Shown here: piece by piece, positions 53,286 through 63,099 of the stretch
How the letters are laid out: each line of letters starts with the position of its first letter
Position numbering within the stretch: the first letter of the stretch is position 1
Assembly (NCBI GenBank): GCA_944325305.1
Contig: CALUZO010000004.1
Span: 1-64,000 of the forward strand
From: an uncultured Rikenellaceae bacterium
GTDB lineage: Bacteria > Bacteroidota > Bacteroidia > Bacteroidales > Rikenellaceae
Reading direction: 5' to 3'
Length of the DNA: 64,000 nucleotides
Position numbers and translations under genes: made by a program
Notes under the pieces: generated by a model
The model's database searches: none
The model's input: only the letters and a program-made list of their open reading frames with translations
What the model was told of the DNA's origin: nothing

Positions 53286-54851
53286 CTATTCTTTGTAAAA
53301 CAGATAGTTATGCGGGTTACGTTTAAAGTAATACCTGTTTCTGGGGACAGGTATCGGATCTACAGTAGCGATCTCCCACTTCAACAATTCTTTCAAAAGT
53401 TCTTCACGCTGCCTCGCATATCTCTTTTTATCGAAAAGGTTCCTGATCTCTGCCGGATCTTGCTCGACATTGTACAATTCGCCGTTGCCATGCATATCGT
53501 ATACGAGTTTCCAGTCGCCCATGCGCACCATACGCATCGAACCGCTCTGGCTCCATGTGTTCAGTTCGTCAAAGAAGTAAGGTTTTTTCTGCACCGCACC
53601 CTCCTTGATGTAGTCATCGTCGTCGGCCTTGGTATAATACTCCCCTCCATAACCTGTTTCGGCCATCACGCTACGGAACTCCTCTTGAGGATAAGACTCT
53701 CCGCCGAGCATATTCTTAAGACTGCGACCCTGAACCCCAAGAGGAATCTCTCCTCCCATCATCTCGCACACGGTAGGGAATACGTCCACCATCGAAACAT
53801 GATCATCGCGAAGGCCAACGGCCTCTATGCCGGGACCGAACCACACCATCGGAACACGGGCTATCGGGTCTACAAGTCCGGCTCCCTTTTTCATCAATCC
53901 GTACTCTCCGGCATAATCGCCATGATCCGACATTATCACGAATACCGTATTTTCGTAAACGCCCATCTTTTTGAGTTCGTCCACGAGACGTGCCATCTGG
54001 TCGTCGAGCATCCGGATCATTCCCATGTATGTAGTTCGAAGGCGCTCGAGATTTTTTTCGAAGTCTTTGTGTCCCTGCCCCATCATTTCGGCAAGCTGCA
54101 CGAATTTCTCGCCTTTCGTCTCGCGTGCCGAGGCATCTGTTAGGGCAGGCGGGACCTTGCCTTCGAACATCGAGAAATAGGGTTCGCACACCTGATACGG
54201 ATTGTGCGGTTCCGGGAATGAGAGCCACATCAAAAACGGACGATCCCTATTCTCCCCTATCCACTCTACGGCGTCATCCACCATACGATAAGGCAACTGC
54301 TGCTCCACAGTGCCCGGCGAAGGCTCGAACCAGGCGTAAAAGTCCGTCCCGCCAAGAAACTTATCGAAATCGGCATTCGCCCGGCCTTTGCGCTCATCCG
54401 ATACCGGCTGTCCAAGATGATCGTACGGGCACCAGAAATCCGCACTCTCCTTATTCATGAAAGAGTGATTCTTGCCGACAAGCGCCGTCAGATAACCGTT
54501 TTCTCGGGCATAGCCGAACATGTCAGCACCATAAACCGCATCGTTTATATTATGATTTGAGTCGGCATGAGTCACCTTCGGATAGCGTCCCGTGAGGAAC
54601 GACACCCTCGAAGGGCCACTGGCCGGAGCGGCGCAATATGCCCTGTTGAACCATGCGCCTTCTTGAGCCGCTCTGTCGGCAAAAGGAGTGAGATCCAACG
54701 GAAAACCTTCTCTTGCGCAGAGATCGGCTCTTTGCTGATCGGTCATTATAAGTATGAAGTTAGGCTTTTTTTGCACCTCCCGGGCACTAACGCCCAAGGC
54801 CGACCCTAACGCCAATGCAGCAAGGGGCACTATCTTGTGTCTGCAATTCAT
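53286..54851 (-). CDS. secreted sulfatase, serine-type
   Basis: A type I sulfatase, 521 residues from ATG 54851 (a TTG frame two codons longer exists). Signal peptide about 1-23 (ending VSA). The maturation motif is SGPSR in APASGPSRVSFLTGRYP, so S78 should become formylglycine through an anaerobic radical-SAM enzyme. Metal-site residues are visible in IMTDQQRAD (start), VIMSDHGDYAGEYGLMKKG and the KGAGL helix. It hydrolyses a sulfate ester on a carbohydrate; the sugar is unknown. The stretch LMKKGAGLVDPIARVPMVWFG is typical of the larger arylsulfatase/iduronate-sulfatase-like clan. Second-to-last gene of the operon. Confidence 0.88.
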   Translation of the reverse strand: MNCRHKIVPLAALALGSALGVSAREVQKKPNFILIMTDQQRADLCAREGFPLDLTPFADRAAQEGAWFNRAYCAAPASGPSRVSFLTGRYPKVTHADSNHNINDAVYGADMFGYARENGYLTALVGKNHSFMNKESADFWCPYDHLGQPVSDERKGRANADFDKFLGGTDFYAWFEPSPGTVEQQLPYRMVDDAVEWIGENRDRPFLMWLSFPEPHNPYQVCEPYFSMFEGKVPPALTDASARETKGEKFVQLAEMMGQGHKDFEKNLERLRTTYMGMIRMLDDQMARLVDELKKMGVYENTVFVIMSDHGDYAGEYGLMKKGAGLVDPIARVPMVWFGPGIEAVGLRDDHVSMVDVFPTVCEMMGGEIPLGVQGRSLKNMLGGESYPQEEFRSVMAETGYGGEYYTKADDDDYIKEGAVQKKPYFFDELNTWSQSGSMRMVRMGDWKLVYDMHGNGELYNVEQDPAEIRNLFDKKRYARQREELLKELLKWEIATVDPIPVPRNRYYFKRNPHNYLFYKE

Positions 54852-54879
54852 TGTCAACTCTTATTTACTGATAATTCAT

Positions 54880-56265
54880 TTACGGTTGTGTCACGCGCCA
54901 CTCATCGGGAGCCACGAAACCCTTGCTCCCATGACCATAAGGCTCTTCAGGGTAGGCAGGAGTGATCGTATCGTACTTGAAGACAATCTCTTTCATACGT
55001 CGGGCAACCTCGGGGCTGTTCTCTATATTGTTTTTAGTTTCATACGGGTCGTCGGCATAACGCACCAGGAAATCCTTTTTGGGCATTTTGCTGTTTCGTC
55101 CTGTCAGAATAAGTTTCCAGTCGCTGTTGACCAAAGCTCCGCAACCCAAATACATATCCCGGTCTATATGATCTTTGCGACCTTTCAACACAGAGTACAT
55201 GCTTATACCGTCATACGCGGGTTCAGGCCGATCCTTCACACCGATGATATCGGCAAGAGTGGGCAAAATATCGACAAAACCCATAACCTGCTTTTCGAGT
55301 TTACGTCCGTTCTTGAAGCCGTTCTTCCAGTATATCGCCGCAGGGACCCTCACGCCTCCATCCCATTCCGTAAACTTGGTTCCTCTCAGCGGCGCGTTCG
55401 ACGAAGCGGCCAGATCGCCCCCGTTATCGCTGCTGAACAGCACTATGGTATTATCGAGTTGTCCGGATTCCTCCAGCGCATCCCATATCCGGCCGATTCC
55501 GCTGTCCATCCTCGTCACCATAGCCGTATAGATCCATCTGTTCCTTTCCTTTTGATTTTCGATAGCTCTGAATTTGTCGAGCGGAATATGTTTGGCTATC
55601 TCATCTTCCGGTGCCTGGAACGGCGTATGCGGTGCATTATATGCCACATAGATAAAAAAAGGTCCCTCGTCGGCATACTTGCCTATCTGCTCGACAGCCT
55701 TATCCGTTATAAGGTCTGTGGAATATCCCTCGTCGTAATTCGACTCCCAGTTCTCGTGCCAATCGAGTTCGCCATCACGTTTATGGCTAAAATAGTCTAT
55801 TGCCCCGTTGAGATGCCCGTAAAAATATGTGAATCCCCTGTTGATCGGATAAAACGCCTTACGACTATGTCCCAGATGCCATTTGCCGATTATGGCACGG
55901 TTAGGGTATCCGTTTTCCCCAAGCACATCCGCAATGGTACGCTCGCCCTCAGGCAATCCCACATTCCGCCATGGCGGAATTACAGCCTCGCGGAAACCGA
56001 AACGGCTGGGATAACGCCCGGTCATCAGACCGGCTCGGGTCGGCGAACTTATCGGCGCTACGTAATAGCGGTCAAGTTCGATTCCCTCTCTTGCTATACG
56101 ATCTATATTAGGTGTAGGAATCTCGCTGCCGTGATAGCCGACATCCCCCCACCCCAGATCGTCTGCAAGAATAATTACGACGTTGGGCTTCTGCTGTGCA
56201 TCGATCATGTTTATGCCACCTGCAAAAACCAACGCAGACAAAGGCAATGCTTTACAAATGTTCAT
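54880..56265 (-). CDS. secreted sulfatase, serine-type (arylsulfatase B-like)
   Basis: A 461-residue type I sulfatase, one of three in tandem. Signal peptide about 1-23. The maturation site is SSPTR (S73-R77) in VAPISSPTRAGLMTGRYP; ILADDLGWGDVGYHG at 32-46 and TPNIDRIA give the metal ligands, and VLFSSDNGG carries the later pair. KWHLGHSRKAFYPINRGF is the usual Lys-His loop. It resembles N-acetylgalactosamine-4-sulfatase-like proteins, which suggests chondroitin/dermatan-type or mucin sugars, but that is only a guess. It lies 28 nt before the next sulfatase and 72 nt after the third one. Confidence 0.9.
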   Translation of the reverse strand: MNICKALPLSALVFAGGINMIDAQQKPNVVIILADDLGWGDVGYHGSEIPTPNIDRIAREGIELDRYYVAPISSPTRAGLMTGRYPSRFGFREAVIPPWRNVGLPEGERTIADVLGENGYPNRAIIGKWHLGHSRKAFYPINRGFTYFYGHLNGAIDYFSHKRDGELDWHENWESNYDEGYSTDLITDKAVEQIGKYADEGPFFIYVAYNAPHTPFQAPEDEIAKHIPLDKFRAIENQKERNRWIYTAMVTRMDSGIGRIWDALEESGQLDNTIVLFSSDNGGDLAASSNAPLRGTKFTEWDGGVRVPAAIYWKNGFKNGRKLEKQVMGFVDILPTLADIIGVKDRPEPAYDGISMYSVLKGRKDHIDRDMYLGCGALVNSDWKLILTGRNSKMPKKDFLVRYADDPYETKNNIENSPEVARRMKEIVFKYDTITPAYPEEPYGHGSKGFVAPDEWRVTQP

Positions 56266-56337
56266 AGTAACGCCTGTTCAATAGGCCCCTTTTTCGAACT
56301 ATAATCCGAAAGAGAAGCGGCACCTTTACCCTCGAAG

Positions 56338-57711
56338 TTACATACTGCTGGGCCTGACCTTGCGAGTATCCCACCACTTAAGAAGTTCCGTTTTGAGCTT
56401 CTCGACAAGTTTTGGGTTGGCATCCGCGACATTGGTCGTTTCATTTATATCGTCGCAGAGATTATAAAGTTCGATTCTTGTTCCGTCGGAGTTCATGAGA
56501 AGTTTCCAGTCGCCTCGTCTTATTGCCAGATGAGGGCTGTAGTTGCCGTTACCCGGACGTGCAAAAGTCGCATTACGTCCGAAATCCCACATCATATCCT
56601 TTTTGCGGGTCTGCTTCTTACCCATAAGAGCCTTGCTCATATCCTCTCCCCCAGGGTTGTAACCATCAGGCAGTTCGACACCCGCCATTTTGCAAAGCGA
56701 CGGGAAGAGGTCCAATGCCGTCACGATACTCCTATCGTTAACCTGGCCTCCCTTTATCCTGTCAGGCCACCTGATAATGAACGGCATACGGATACCGCCC
56801 TCATACAAACTGTTTTTGGTTCCGCGCATCATGTTGGCACGTATCTGTTTGAAACTCGGCGCCGGACCGTTATCGCTGGTGAAGATCACTATCGTATTGT
56901 CTTCGATGCCGAGTTCTTTCAGGCCATCCATCAAGCGTCCCATCTGCCTGTCGTATTCGGCAAGGACCTTCTCGAAATTGGGTTGAGTGCTGAAGGTACC
57001 GTTCTTATCGAGAACCTCGGGACCATACACCCACGGATCATGCATGTCGTCCGGCCAGAGATTCACAAAACAAGGCTCGCCCTTATGGCGTTTAAAGAAA
57101 TCGAGCGTAAGGTCAACGAAATATGCCGTTCTGTCCCAACGTTTTATTTCATCGTTTTTCTGCCATATCCAATTACCGGCCGTTATACGAGGATCGGGAT
57201 CGGGACTTTCGTATGTAGATTTATATTCGTCAAAACCGTATAAAGTTATGGAAGGCGCATCATCCACATCGCGTCCTCCACCCATGTGCCATTTTCCGAA
57301 ATGTCCGGTAACGTAACCGCCGTCTTTAAACGCACGGGCCATCGAAGGTGCCGAAGCGTCGAGATAATCGAACTGTTCGACAGCACGATTCATACGTCGG
57401 TCGTTCAGGAAAGTATTAATACCCCACTGGAGAGGATATTGCCCCGTGGTAAGGCCCACGCGCGAGGGGGAACTGACAGGCGCCGCAGAATAATACTGAT
57501 CTATTACCAGCCCCTGCTGAGCAAGACGATCTATATTGGGAGTTTTTACCCAACCGGAATTGAGAAAAGACACATCTCCGACCCCCATGTCATCGGTATA
57601 AATTATGAGTACGTTGGGCTTGTCTTGTTTTTTTTGAGCTAAAACAGCTCCAGGCAGAGACGCACAGACAGCCAATCCTGTCAAGCCTCTCACAAAATTA
57701 TTACTGGACAT
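56338..57711 (-). CDS. secreted sulfatase, serine-type
   Basis: A 457-residue type I sulfatase and the first gene of the operon. Signal peptide about 1-25 (ending VLA). The maturation site is SSPSR (S80-R84) in AAPVSSPSRVGLTTGQYP, IYTDDMGVGDVSFLN (37-51) and TPNIDRLAQQG hold metal ligands, and FGKWHMGGGRDVDDAPS and VIFTSDNGPAPSFK the rest of the site. The three sulfatases share this layout but differ in loop sequences, so they probably act on different sulfate positions of one glycan. The divergent GH43 gene lies 170 nt away. Confidence 0.9.
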   Translation of the reverse strand: MSSNNFVRGLTGLAVCASLPGAVLAQKKQDKPNVLIIYTDDMGVGDVSFLNSGWVKTPNIDRLAQQGLVIDQYYSAAPVSSPSRVGLTTGQYPLQWGINTFLNDRRMNRAVEQFDYLDASAPSMARAFKDGGYVTGHFGKWHMGGGRDVDDAPSITLYGFDEYKSTYESPDPDPRITAGNWIWQKNDEIKRWDRTAYFVDLTLDFFKRHKGEPCFVNLWPDDMHDPWVYGPEVLDKNGTFSTQPNFEKVLAEYDRQMGRLMDGLKELGIEDNTIVIFTSDNGPAPSFKQIRANMMRGTKNSLYEGGIRMPFIIRWPDRIKGGQVNDRSIVTALDLFPSLCKMAGVELPDGYNPGGEDMSKALMGKKQTRKKDMMWDFGRNATFARPGNGNYSPHLAIRRGDWKLLMNSDGTRIELYNLCDDINETTNVADANPKLVEKLKTELLKWWDTRKVRPSSM

Positions 57712-57881
57712 TTTAAGATTATTGAGGTTTAGGCAATAAAATTAATAAAATTATATATACAATCATGTCTGCAATAAACTTTTTCGCACAGAACTCCACG
57801 TTTGATTACGCAATATTGAAAAATATTACTACATTCGTATTTTATGCTATTTTGGTCAAAATTTACCAAACAAACACCGAT

Positions 57882-59006
57882 ATGAAGATAATAAAAACAG
57901 TCATTCTGTCTCTCCCATGCATATTACTATGCACAACCATGACTCTTGCCCAACAAAGATCGCGTTCGTCACAGTTAGGTGTAGTGCAAGAACTAAATAA
58001 CGGGCCCAAAGAGATCAAGGAAGTTTCAAAAACATTCGAAAATCCTTTGGGTAGAGGTGCCGACCCCTTCATTATTAAACATAACGGATTGTATTATCGT
58101 GTGTACAACAGTCGCGGCGGTTTCAAAGTGACCGAGTCGAGATTTCTGACACGTCCGGAGCGCGTAGCTCAAGTCTGGTTCGCACCTCCGAGCGGACCTT
58201 CGGCACATCAGATCTGGGCTCCCGAAATTCATCCTATCAATGGCAAATGGTACATATATGCAGCCGGCTCCGACCTCAATAACGGGCATTACCAGAACCA
58301 ACGCACATTCGTACTCGAATCCGATTCTCCGTTCGGACCGTATGAGAACAAAGGCGTGATATACACCGGAGACGACCCCGAACACATGATAGGCAACCGT
58401 TGGGCCATAGACATGACAGTTCTCGAACATAATGGGAAACTTTATACCATTTGGTCCGGATGGGCAGGGACACGCAATGTCGCTCAACTGTTATATATCG
58501 CCGAAATGGAAAACCCATGGACTATAAAGGGAACTCGTGTACTACTCTCTGTGCCCGATTATTCTTGGGAAAAGGGAGATAATATACAACTGCTGGAAGG
58601 TCCTCAGGTACTCAAACATGGTGACGATGTGTTCATTCTGTATTCCACACGAGGTTCATGGACAAGACACTATAAATTAGGACAGCTCAGACTCAAAAAG
58701 GATGGCGATCCGTTAGATCCACAGGCGTGGGTCAAAAAATCCGAACCAGTATTCGTAGGAGCAGACAAAGCATACGGTGTGGGGCATGCAAGCTTCACAA
58801 CGTCACCGGACGATACGGAGTATTGGATTTATTATCATTTCAAAACGGCACCCGACGGCGGATGGTCGAACAGACATGTGGCTCTGCAAAGTTTCGGTTT
58901 CGATAAGGCCGGAAACCCCGTATTCGGGAAACCTAAGGCATACGGAAATACGAAACGCCCGTCCGGCGAGTATGAAATAGAAAAGGCGGATTTCGATAAA
59001 AAATAA
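57882..59006 (+). CDS. GH43 family glycosidase, secreted
   Basis: A 374-residue secreted GH43 enzyme. Signal peptide about 1-23 (TLAQ). Catalytic residues are visible: D61 in GRGADPFIIK, D177 in NRWAIDMTVLEH and E239 in QLLEGPQVLKHG. The overall sequence fits the branch with exo-arabinofuranosidases and related enzymes; substrate is open. ATG 57882 is chosen because the signal peptide starts there; upstream codons to 57765 are A/T-rich without function. It is transcribed divergently from the sulfatase operon and could share its control region (57712-57881). Confidence 0.87.
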   Translation: MKIIKTVILSLPCILLCTTMTLAQQRSRSSQLGVVQELNNGPKEIKEVSKTFENPLGRGADPFIIKHNGLYYRVYNSRGGFKVTESRFLTRPERVAQVWFAPPSGPSAHQIWAPEIHPINGKWYIYAAGSDLNNGHYQNQRTFVLESDSPFGPYENKGVIYTGDDPEHMIGNRWAIDMTVLEHNGKLYTIWSGWAGTRNVAQLLYIAEMENPWTIKGTRVLLSVPDYSWEKGDNIQLLEGPQVLKHGDDVFILYSTRGSWTRHYKLGQLRLKKDGDPLDPQAWVKKSEPVFVGADKAYGVGHASFTTSPDDTEYWIYYHFKTAPDGGWSNRHVALQSFGFDKAGNPVFGKPKAYGNTKRPSGEYEIEKADFDKK

Positions 59007-59062
59007 AAAACAAATTCCCTTGTTCAAGGGCCGGGGGACTTCTGCACAAGAAAATTGACTCC

Positions 59063-59114
59063 GAAACCAATCAATAAGGCCGGCATATTATTGCCGGCCT
59101 TATTGATTGGTTTC
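59063..59114. terminator. terminator, 23-bp perfect inverted repeat
   Basis: Arms 59063-59085 and 59092-59114 are exact complements with a 6-nt loop, 57 nt after the GH43 stop. Confidence 0.8.
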
Positions 59115-59322
59115 TCTACCATCGCTGCCTTCATGCAGCGAATGTTTCTCGTCAACTATTTACCGCATTACGCAAACATCTCGGTTCAACCCTCAGGACA
59201 ATCTTCTGTTAACAGCCGATAACCTTCCCTTGCCACGCCCATCAAACCTGATTAAAAAATCAGGATGTTCGTGCAACGCTTGCCAACCAGATTGTTATCC
59301 TGCATTGAGAACACCAGACCAT

Positions 59323-59376
59323 ATAATCATAGAAAAACGGGGCGGAAATATTTCCGCCCCGTTTTTCTATGATTAT
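59323..59376. terminator. terminator, perfect 54-bp palindrome
   Basis: A 54-bp sequence identical to its own complement, centred at 59349/59350, 10 nt past the minus-strand DUF1080 stop. It carries long A and T tracts within the arms. The 208 bases between this and the previous hairpin hold nothing I recognise. Confidence 0.8.
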
Positions 59377-59385
59377 ACCCGGATC

Positions 59386-60762
59386 TTATTCGAGTTCGAG
59401 AATCTTAATGTTCTTGAACCATACTTCATTACCATGATCCTGGAGAAGGATGTGTCCTCTTTCGTGGTTACCGAAGTTAGGCCAGTTGCGATATTTGCTG
59501 TATGCAACCAGTGCATTGAACATCTGATTGTTGCGGGTATATTCAACAACTTTGACCCCATTAAGCCAGTGTTCTACCTTGTCACCTTTAACAACGATTG
59601 TAGCATTGTTAAAGTCATTGTGACGGAAATAAGCCTCGTCCTTGTCAGCCCTGATCAGGTCGTAAAGAGAACCAAGCGTACGGTTACCCTTTACACCGAG
59701 TTTTGCATCCGGATGGCGCAGGTCATCCAGTATCTGGAACTCGCAACCTATCGCAGAACCTTCGCCTTTGTTCAGGTCAGGCTGAACGAAGTATTTTATA
59801 CCGCTATTAGCACCATCGGTAATCTTGAAGTCTACTGAAAGGATAAAGTTCTTGTAGGTTTCGGTAGTAATGATGTCGCCACCGTTGCCAGACTCTTTGC
59901 CATCAGCTTTTTCTACGATAAGGATGCCGTCCTTGATGCTCCAGCCTTTTTTCGGGAATTCATCGAGTTTGGCACCTCTCCAACCGTTGGTTGTCTTACC
60001 GTCCCAAAGGAGTTTCCAACCTTCCTTAACTTCGTTTTCGGTCAAGGTATTCGGGATAAGATTGAGCTGCTTAACATCTTTATTCGCAGGAGTTGCATAC
60101 TGTGCTGGATTTTCGGTAATGATGCGGATATCGCGCCATGCAACAGTTTTACCTGCTTTGGCTGCATCATTGCCGATGCTATGAACCTGAAGACCGATAA
60201 TACCTTCAAGATTCTTGTCATCCCAGATAGATGCGCATTCGACACCGTTTACGAAAGTACGGATGGAATTGCCGATAGCTTCGATACGGGCTTTGTTCCA
60301 TTCGCCGGGTTTATATACGTCCAGTTCACGTGCGGCCTGATTATAAGTCAGAGGATAGAGCCATCCGCGACCTGCTTCGTCATAGATACCGCCTGTCCAA
60401 CGACGTTTTCCAGCCTTATCCATTTCCATTTCGAACTGGTAACCTCTCACACGACCCAGGTCTTTCTTGTCTTTTTTGTCGACAACGCTGCGGAACTGTA
60501 CTCCCGAGTTCAGTCCATCGTCCAATTTGAATTCGAATTCCAGGATAAAGTCGCCGAAAGTTCCTTTGGGAGAGAGGAATGTGTTGTTGGTGCCGGTTTT
60601 AGTGGTACCGACGATAGTACCGTCGACAACTTTATATTCTGCCGTTCCCCCGTACTTTTCCCAGCCTCTGAGATTCTTGCCGTTAAAAAGAGGAGTCCAT
60701 TCCTGAGCAAATGCCCCTACAGCCATTGCGCAGAGTGCAGCCGATAAAATATACTTTTTCAT
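59386..60762 (-). CDS. secreted protein with two DUF1080 (3-keto-disaccharide hydrolase) domains
   Basis: A 458-residue secreted protein with signal peptide about 1-19 (FAQ) and two tandem DUF1080 beta-sandwich domains (about 22-215 and 246-457). Both begin with the typical start ([35 protein letters not shown]), have a middle FxLxFEFKxxxGxNSGVQFR-type strand pair ([40 protein letters not shown]), and close with [16 protein letters not shown]1080 proteins hydrolyse 3-keto-glycosides formed by Gfo/Idh/MocA dehydrogenases, as described for B. thetaiotaomicron. Here such a dehydrogenase gene lies 15 nt upstream, and this is the last gene of the operon. Confidence 0.88.
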   Translation of the reverse strand: MKKYILSAALCAMAVGAFAQEWTPLFNGKNLRGWEKYGGTAEYKVVDGTIVGTTKTGTNNTFLSPKGTFGDFILEFEFKLDDGLNSGVQFRSVVDKKDKKDLGRVRGYQFEMEMDKAGKRRWTGGIYDEAGRGWLYPLTYNQAARELDVYKPGEWNKARIEAIGNSIRTFVNGVECASIWDDKNLEGIIGLQVHSIGNDAAKAGKTVAWRDIRIITENPAQYATPANKDVKQLNLIPNTLTENEVKEGWKLLWDGKTTNGWRGAKLDEFPKKGWSIKDGILIVEKADGKESGNGGDIITTETYKNFILSVDFKITDGANSGIKYFVQPDLNKGEGSAIGCEFQILDDLRHPDAKLGVKGNRTLGSLYDLIRADKDEAYFRHNDFNNATIVVKGDKVEHWLNGVKVVEYTRNNQMFNALVAYSKYRNWPNFGNHERGHILLQDHGNEVWFKNIKILELE

Positions 60763-60777
60763 TCTTTTTATAATTTT

Positions 60778-62211
60778 TTAAAGTTTATAATATTCTTCCC
60801 AGCCCGAACGTGGAGGTATGCCTGTCAACATTGCGTTGGCGAACGGGTTGTTCGTGATTTCTTTGGTGTTGCGGTCGAATTTGATCGTAGTGTTGAGACG
60901 CTGAGCCATCACACCGAGAGAGAATACCTGGCTGAGCACACCTGCAATTTCGAATGGCGAACGGGTCTTTTCCTTGCCCATACATGCCAACAGGAAGTTA
61001 GCATAATGGTTCGACGGGCTCTTGGGCACTTCAGGAAGTTTCGATGCCATCTCTTTAGCTTTTTCTTCCGGTATGATCGACAACGTACTGCCGTGCGAAC
61101 CACCTTTGAAGATCAGATCCTTGCTGTAGATGATCTTGCCAGGATTGAGTTTGGCAGGCTGAATCGTGCCTCCGGCAACCGACGGGATGTTCGGGTCGAG
61201 TTCGCTCACGCCATAACCTTCCGGAACGGCCGGGATATTGTCCACACCGTCATACCATGTAATGTCGCATGCGGGCATGTTCTTCCTGCGCGGGAAACGG
61301 AACAGAATGGTCGACGACATCGGATAGAAGTAGTCGTTGTGGCCCGTTGCCTTCAGCATCTGCACTTCATACGGCAGGCCGAGTTCGAGGAATTCGTGTG
61401 CGGTGTCTATGATATGCGCGCCCCAGTCGCCGAGAGCCCCCATACCGAAGTCATACCAGCAACGCCAGTTTCCTTCGTCGAACTTTTCGTTGTAATCATG
61501 ATACATCTGGGCCATCAACCATGTATCCCAGTCCATATTTTTGGGGATAGGCTGAGCTTCCGGGAATTTCTTGATATTCGGATCCCACGGGTGCCAGCGG
61601 CGTGACGAGTTCATGTGTGCGGTGATGGCGGTTACATCTTTGATGATGCCGGCTTTTTTCCACTCTTTGAACTGGAAGTAGTTGGCTTCCGAGTGACCCT
61701 GGTTACCCATCTGGGTTACGACTTTAGGATTCTTGAGGGCTGCCTGTATAAGAAGTTCGTTTTCGAGGAACGTACGTGCCATCGGTTTTTCCGTGAAGAC
61801 ATGGATACCTTCCTTGATTGCCCTCATGCATATCGGGAAATGCGAGTGGTCGGGAGTACAAACGACAACGGCGTCTATCTTGCCCGACATTTCGTCGAAC
61901 ATCTTGCGGAAGTCCTTGTATTTCTTCGCATTGGGATATTTGTTCATAACCCTCTGGGTGTATTTTTCTCCCATTGCGACGTCGCAAATCGCAACGACAT
62001 TTATCATATTGGTTCTGGCGAATTCTTTTTCCACCTCGTCTCCGCGGTGTCCTATACCCACCAATGCTACATCGACCTTTCCGTTAGCGCCGACTACACG
62101 TTTCTTACTTTTCTCCTGGCCGAGTGCGGCAAGAGGAGTCCCCAGGCTTGAGAGTGCCACAGATGCCGCTGCAATTCCGGCAGTCTTTAAAAAATCTCTG
62201 CGTGTGACCAT
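60778..62211 (-). CDS. Gfo/Idh/MocA family oxidoreductase, Tat-exported
   Basis: A 477-residue NAD(P)-dependent oxidoreductase. The N-terminus is a Tat signal (RRDFLKTAG at 4-12, then an Ala/Leu-rich helix). The Rossmann start is VALVGIGHRGDEV (48-60, G52-x-G54-x2-G57). FTEKPMAR (E141-K142-P143) holds the catalytic Lys region, QGHSE and GALGDWGAHIIDTAHEFL the substrate His/Asp region. Export suggests that it carries its cofactor folded across the membrane and oxidises a sugar at C3 in the periplasm, giving the substrate for the DUF1080 protein next door. Regeneration of the bound NAD there is an open question. It lies 27 nt after the ApbE-like gene. Confidence 0.9.
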   Translation of the reverse strand: MVTRRDFLKTAGIAAASVALSSLGTPLAALGQEKSKKRVVGANGKVDVALVGIGHRGDEVEKEFARTNMINVVAICDVAMGEKYTQRVMNKYPNAKKYKDFRKMFDEMSGKIDAVVVCTPDHSHFPICMRAIKEGIHVFTEKPMARTFLENELLIQAALKNPKVVTQMGNQGHSEANYFQFKEWKKAGIIKDVTAITAHMNSSRRWHPWDPNIKKFPEAQPIPKNMDWDTWLMAQMYHDYNEKFDEGNWRCWYDFGMGALGDWGAHIIDTAHEFLELGLPYEVQMLKATGHNDYFYPMSSTILFRFPRRKNMPACDITWYDGVDNIPAVPEGYGVSELDPNIPSVAGGTIQPAKLNPGKIIYSKDLIFKGGSHGSTLSIIPEEKAKEMASKLPEVPKSPSNHYANFLLACMGKEKTRSPFEIAGVLSQVFSLGVMAQRLNTTIKFDRNTKEITNNPFANAMLTGIPPRSGWEEYYKL

Positions 62212-62238
62212 AATAATATTAGTTTTAAGGTTAAAATG

Positions 62239-63084
62239 TTAGTCCAAATTGTTAATTGTAGCCATCAGACGGGCTCCCTCGAAACGACCGAGAATCGCAT
62301 CCCTTTTCGCCGGATCCCTCTCTACAAACATGGCAGTTGCCAAGGCTTCGCCTTCTGCTCCTTTGCGCGTGACTACCGAAACCATGCCGGCGCCCTCGAT
62401 AAGTTTTCCGCTGGAAGGAGACAATATATGCATCCTCTTTGAGCTCGAGTTGCCAGATGTACTCAGGCATTCGTTGTGAAGTGCGACCTCGATATTGTTA
62501 TCCTCGGCCCCCGGATATGCCACCAGCCAGCCTTCGCCGAACGGATGGTTTCCCAGGGCAAGTATGGAACTGTTGCCGATGCTCAGAAGGGTATCCCTAA
62601 CGGCATATCTTTCGAGTATGTTTCGGGCCTCATCCAAAGCATAACCCTTCAGAAATCCGGAAAGATCGAACCGGATGCCGTAGCGATGTTTAGCCAGTGT
62701 ACCATTACACAAATCTATCTCCACATCGACGCACATATCGTTCTTATAGCCGTCAGACTTTATACATATATCGAAATTGCCGTCGGTAAGTTCGTTATAT
62801 CTCATCGAAAGATACAGCATCGACAGCAGTTCGTCGCTGACCTCTGCCGTAGTACCGGCCGTAATGTCATTAAGGTTTGCCAGTTCGCTGTCGGGATCGT
62901 AAAAATTTGCCAGTTTTTCCAACTGAACAATCTTATCCTGTACCTTACCTGCTATGGCTTTAAGGTCGTTTTCGTTTCTTCCGCATATCGCAATATCGAC
63001 GCGCGTATGCATGGCCGTGAACCATGCGTAAAGCATACCACGTCCATTGTCGATATTCTTATATATATGCTCGAACGAACTCAT
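62239..63084 (-). CDS. divergent ApbE family (FAD:protein FMN transferase-like) protein
   Basis: A 281-residue member of the ApbE fold, which normally attaches FMN to Thr/Ser of periplasmic redox proteins. Recognisable parts are FDLSGFLKGYALDEA (for the common DLGGIAKGYAVD), LSTSGNSSSKRMHILSPSSGK, and GEALATAMFV (for the usual D-A-L-x-T-A-x-F-V; Glu replaces the metal-binding Asp). Two oddities: there is no signal peptide or lipobox, unlike most ApbE, and the usual MGT start is HTRVDIAICG. Its target is not evident; no protein in the window has a visible DxxTGA[ST] flavinylation motif. ATG 63084 is used rather than GTG one codon earlier. Confidence 0.78.
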   Translation of the reverse strand: MSSFEHIYKNIDNGRGMLYAWFTAMHTRVDIAICGRNENDLKAIAGKVQDKIVQLEKLANFYDPDSELANLNDITAGTTAEVSDELLSMLYLSMRYNELTDGNFDICIKSDGYKNDMCVDVEIDLCNGTLAKHRYGIRFDLSGFLKGYALDEARNILERYAVRDTLLSIGNSSILALGNHPFGEGWLVAYPGAEDNNIEVALHNECLSTSGNSSSKRMHILSPSSGKLIEGAGMVSVVTRKGAEGEALATAMFVERDPAKRDAILGRFEGARLMATINNLD

Positions 63085-63099
63085 CACTCTGTCGGTAGA

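Noticed and set aside
54754-56304. A 516-codon plus-strand frame opposite two sulfatases
   Set aside because: Antisense of unmistakable sulfatase sequence, without a coherent fold or start.
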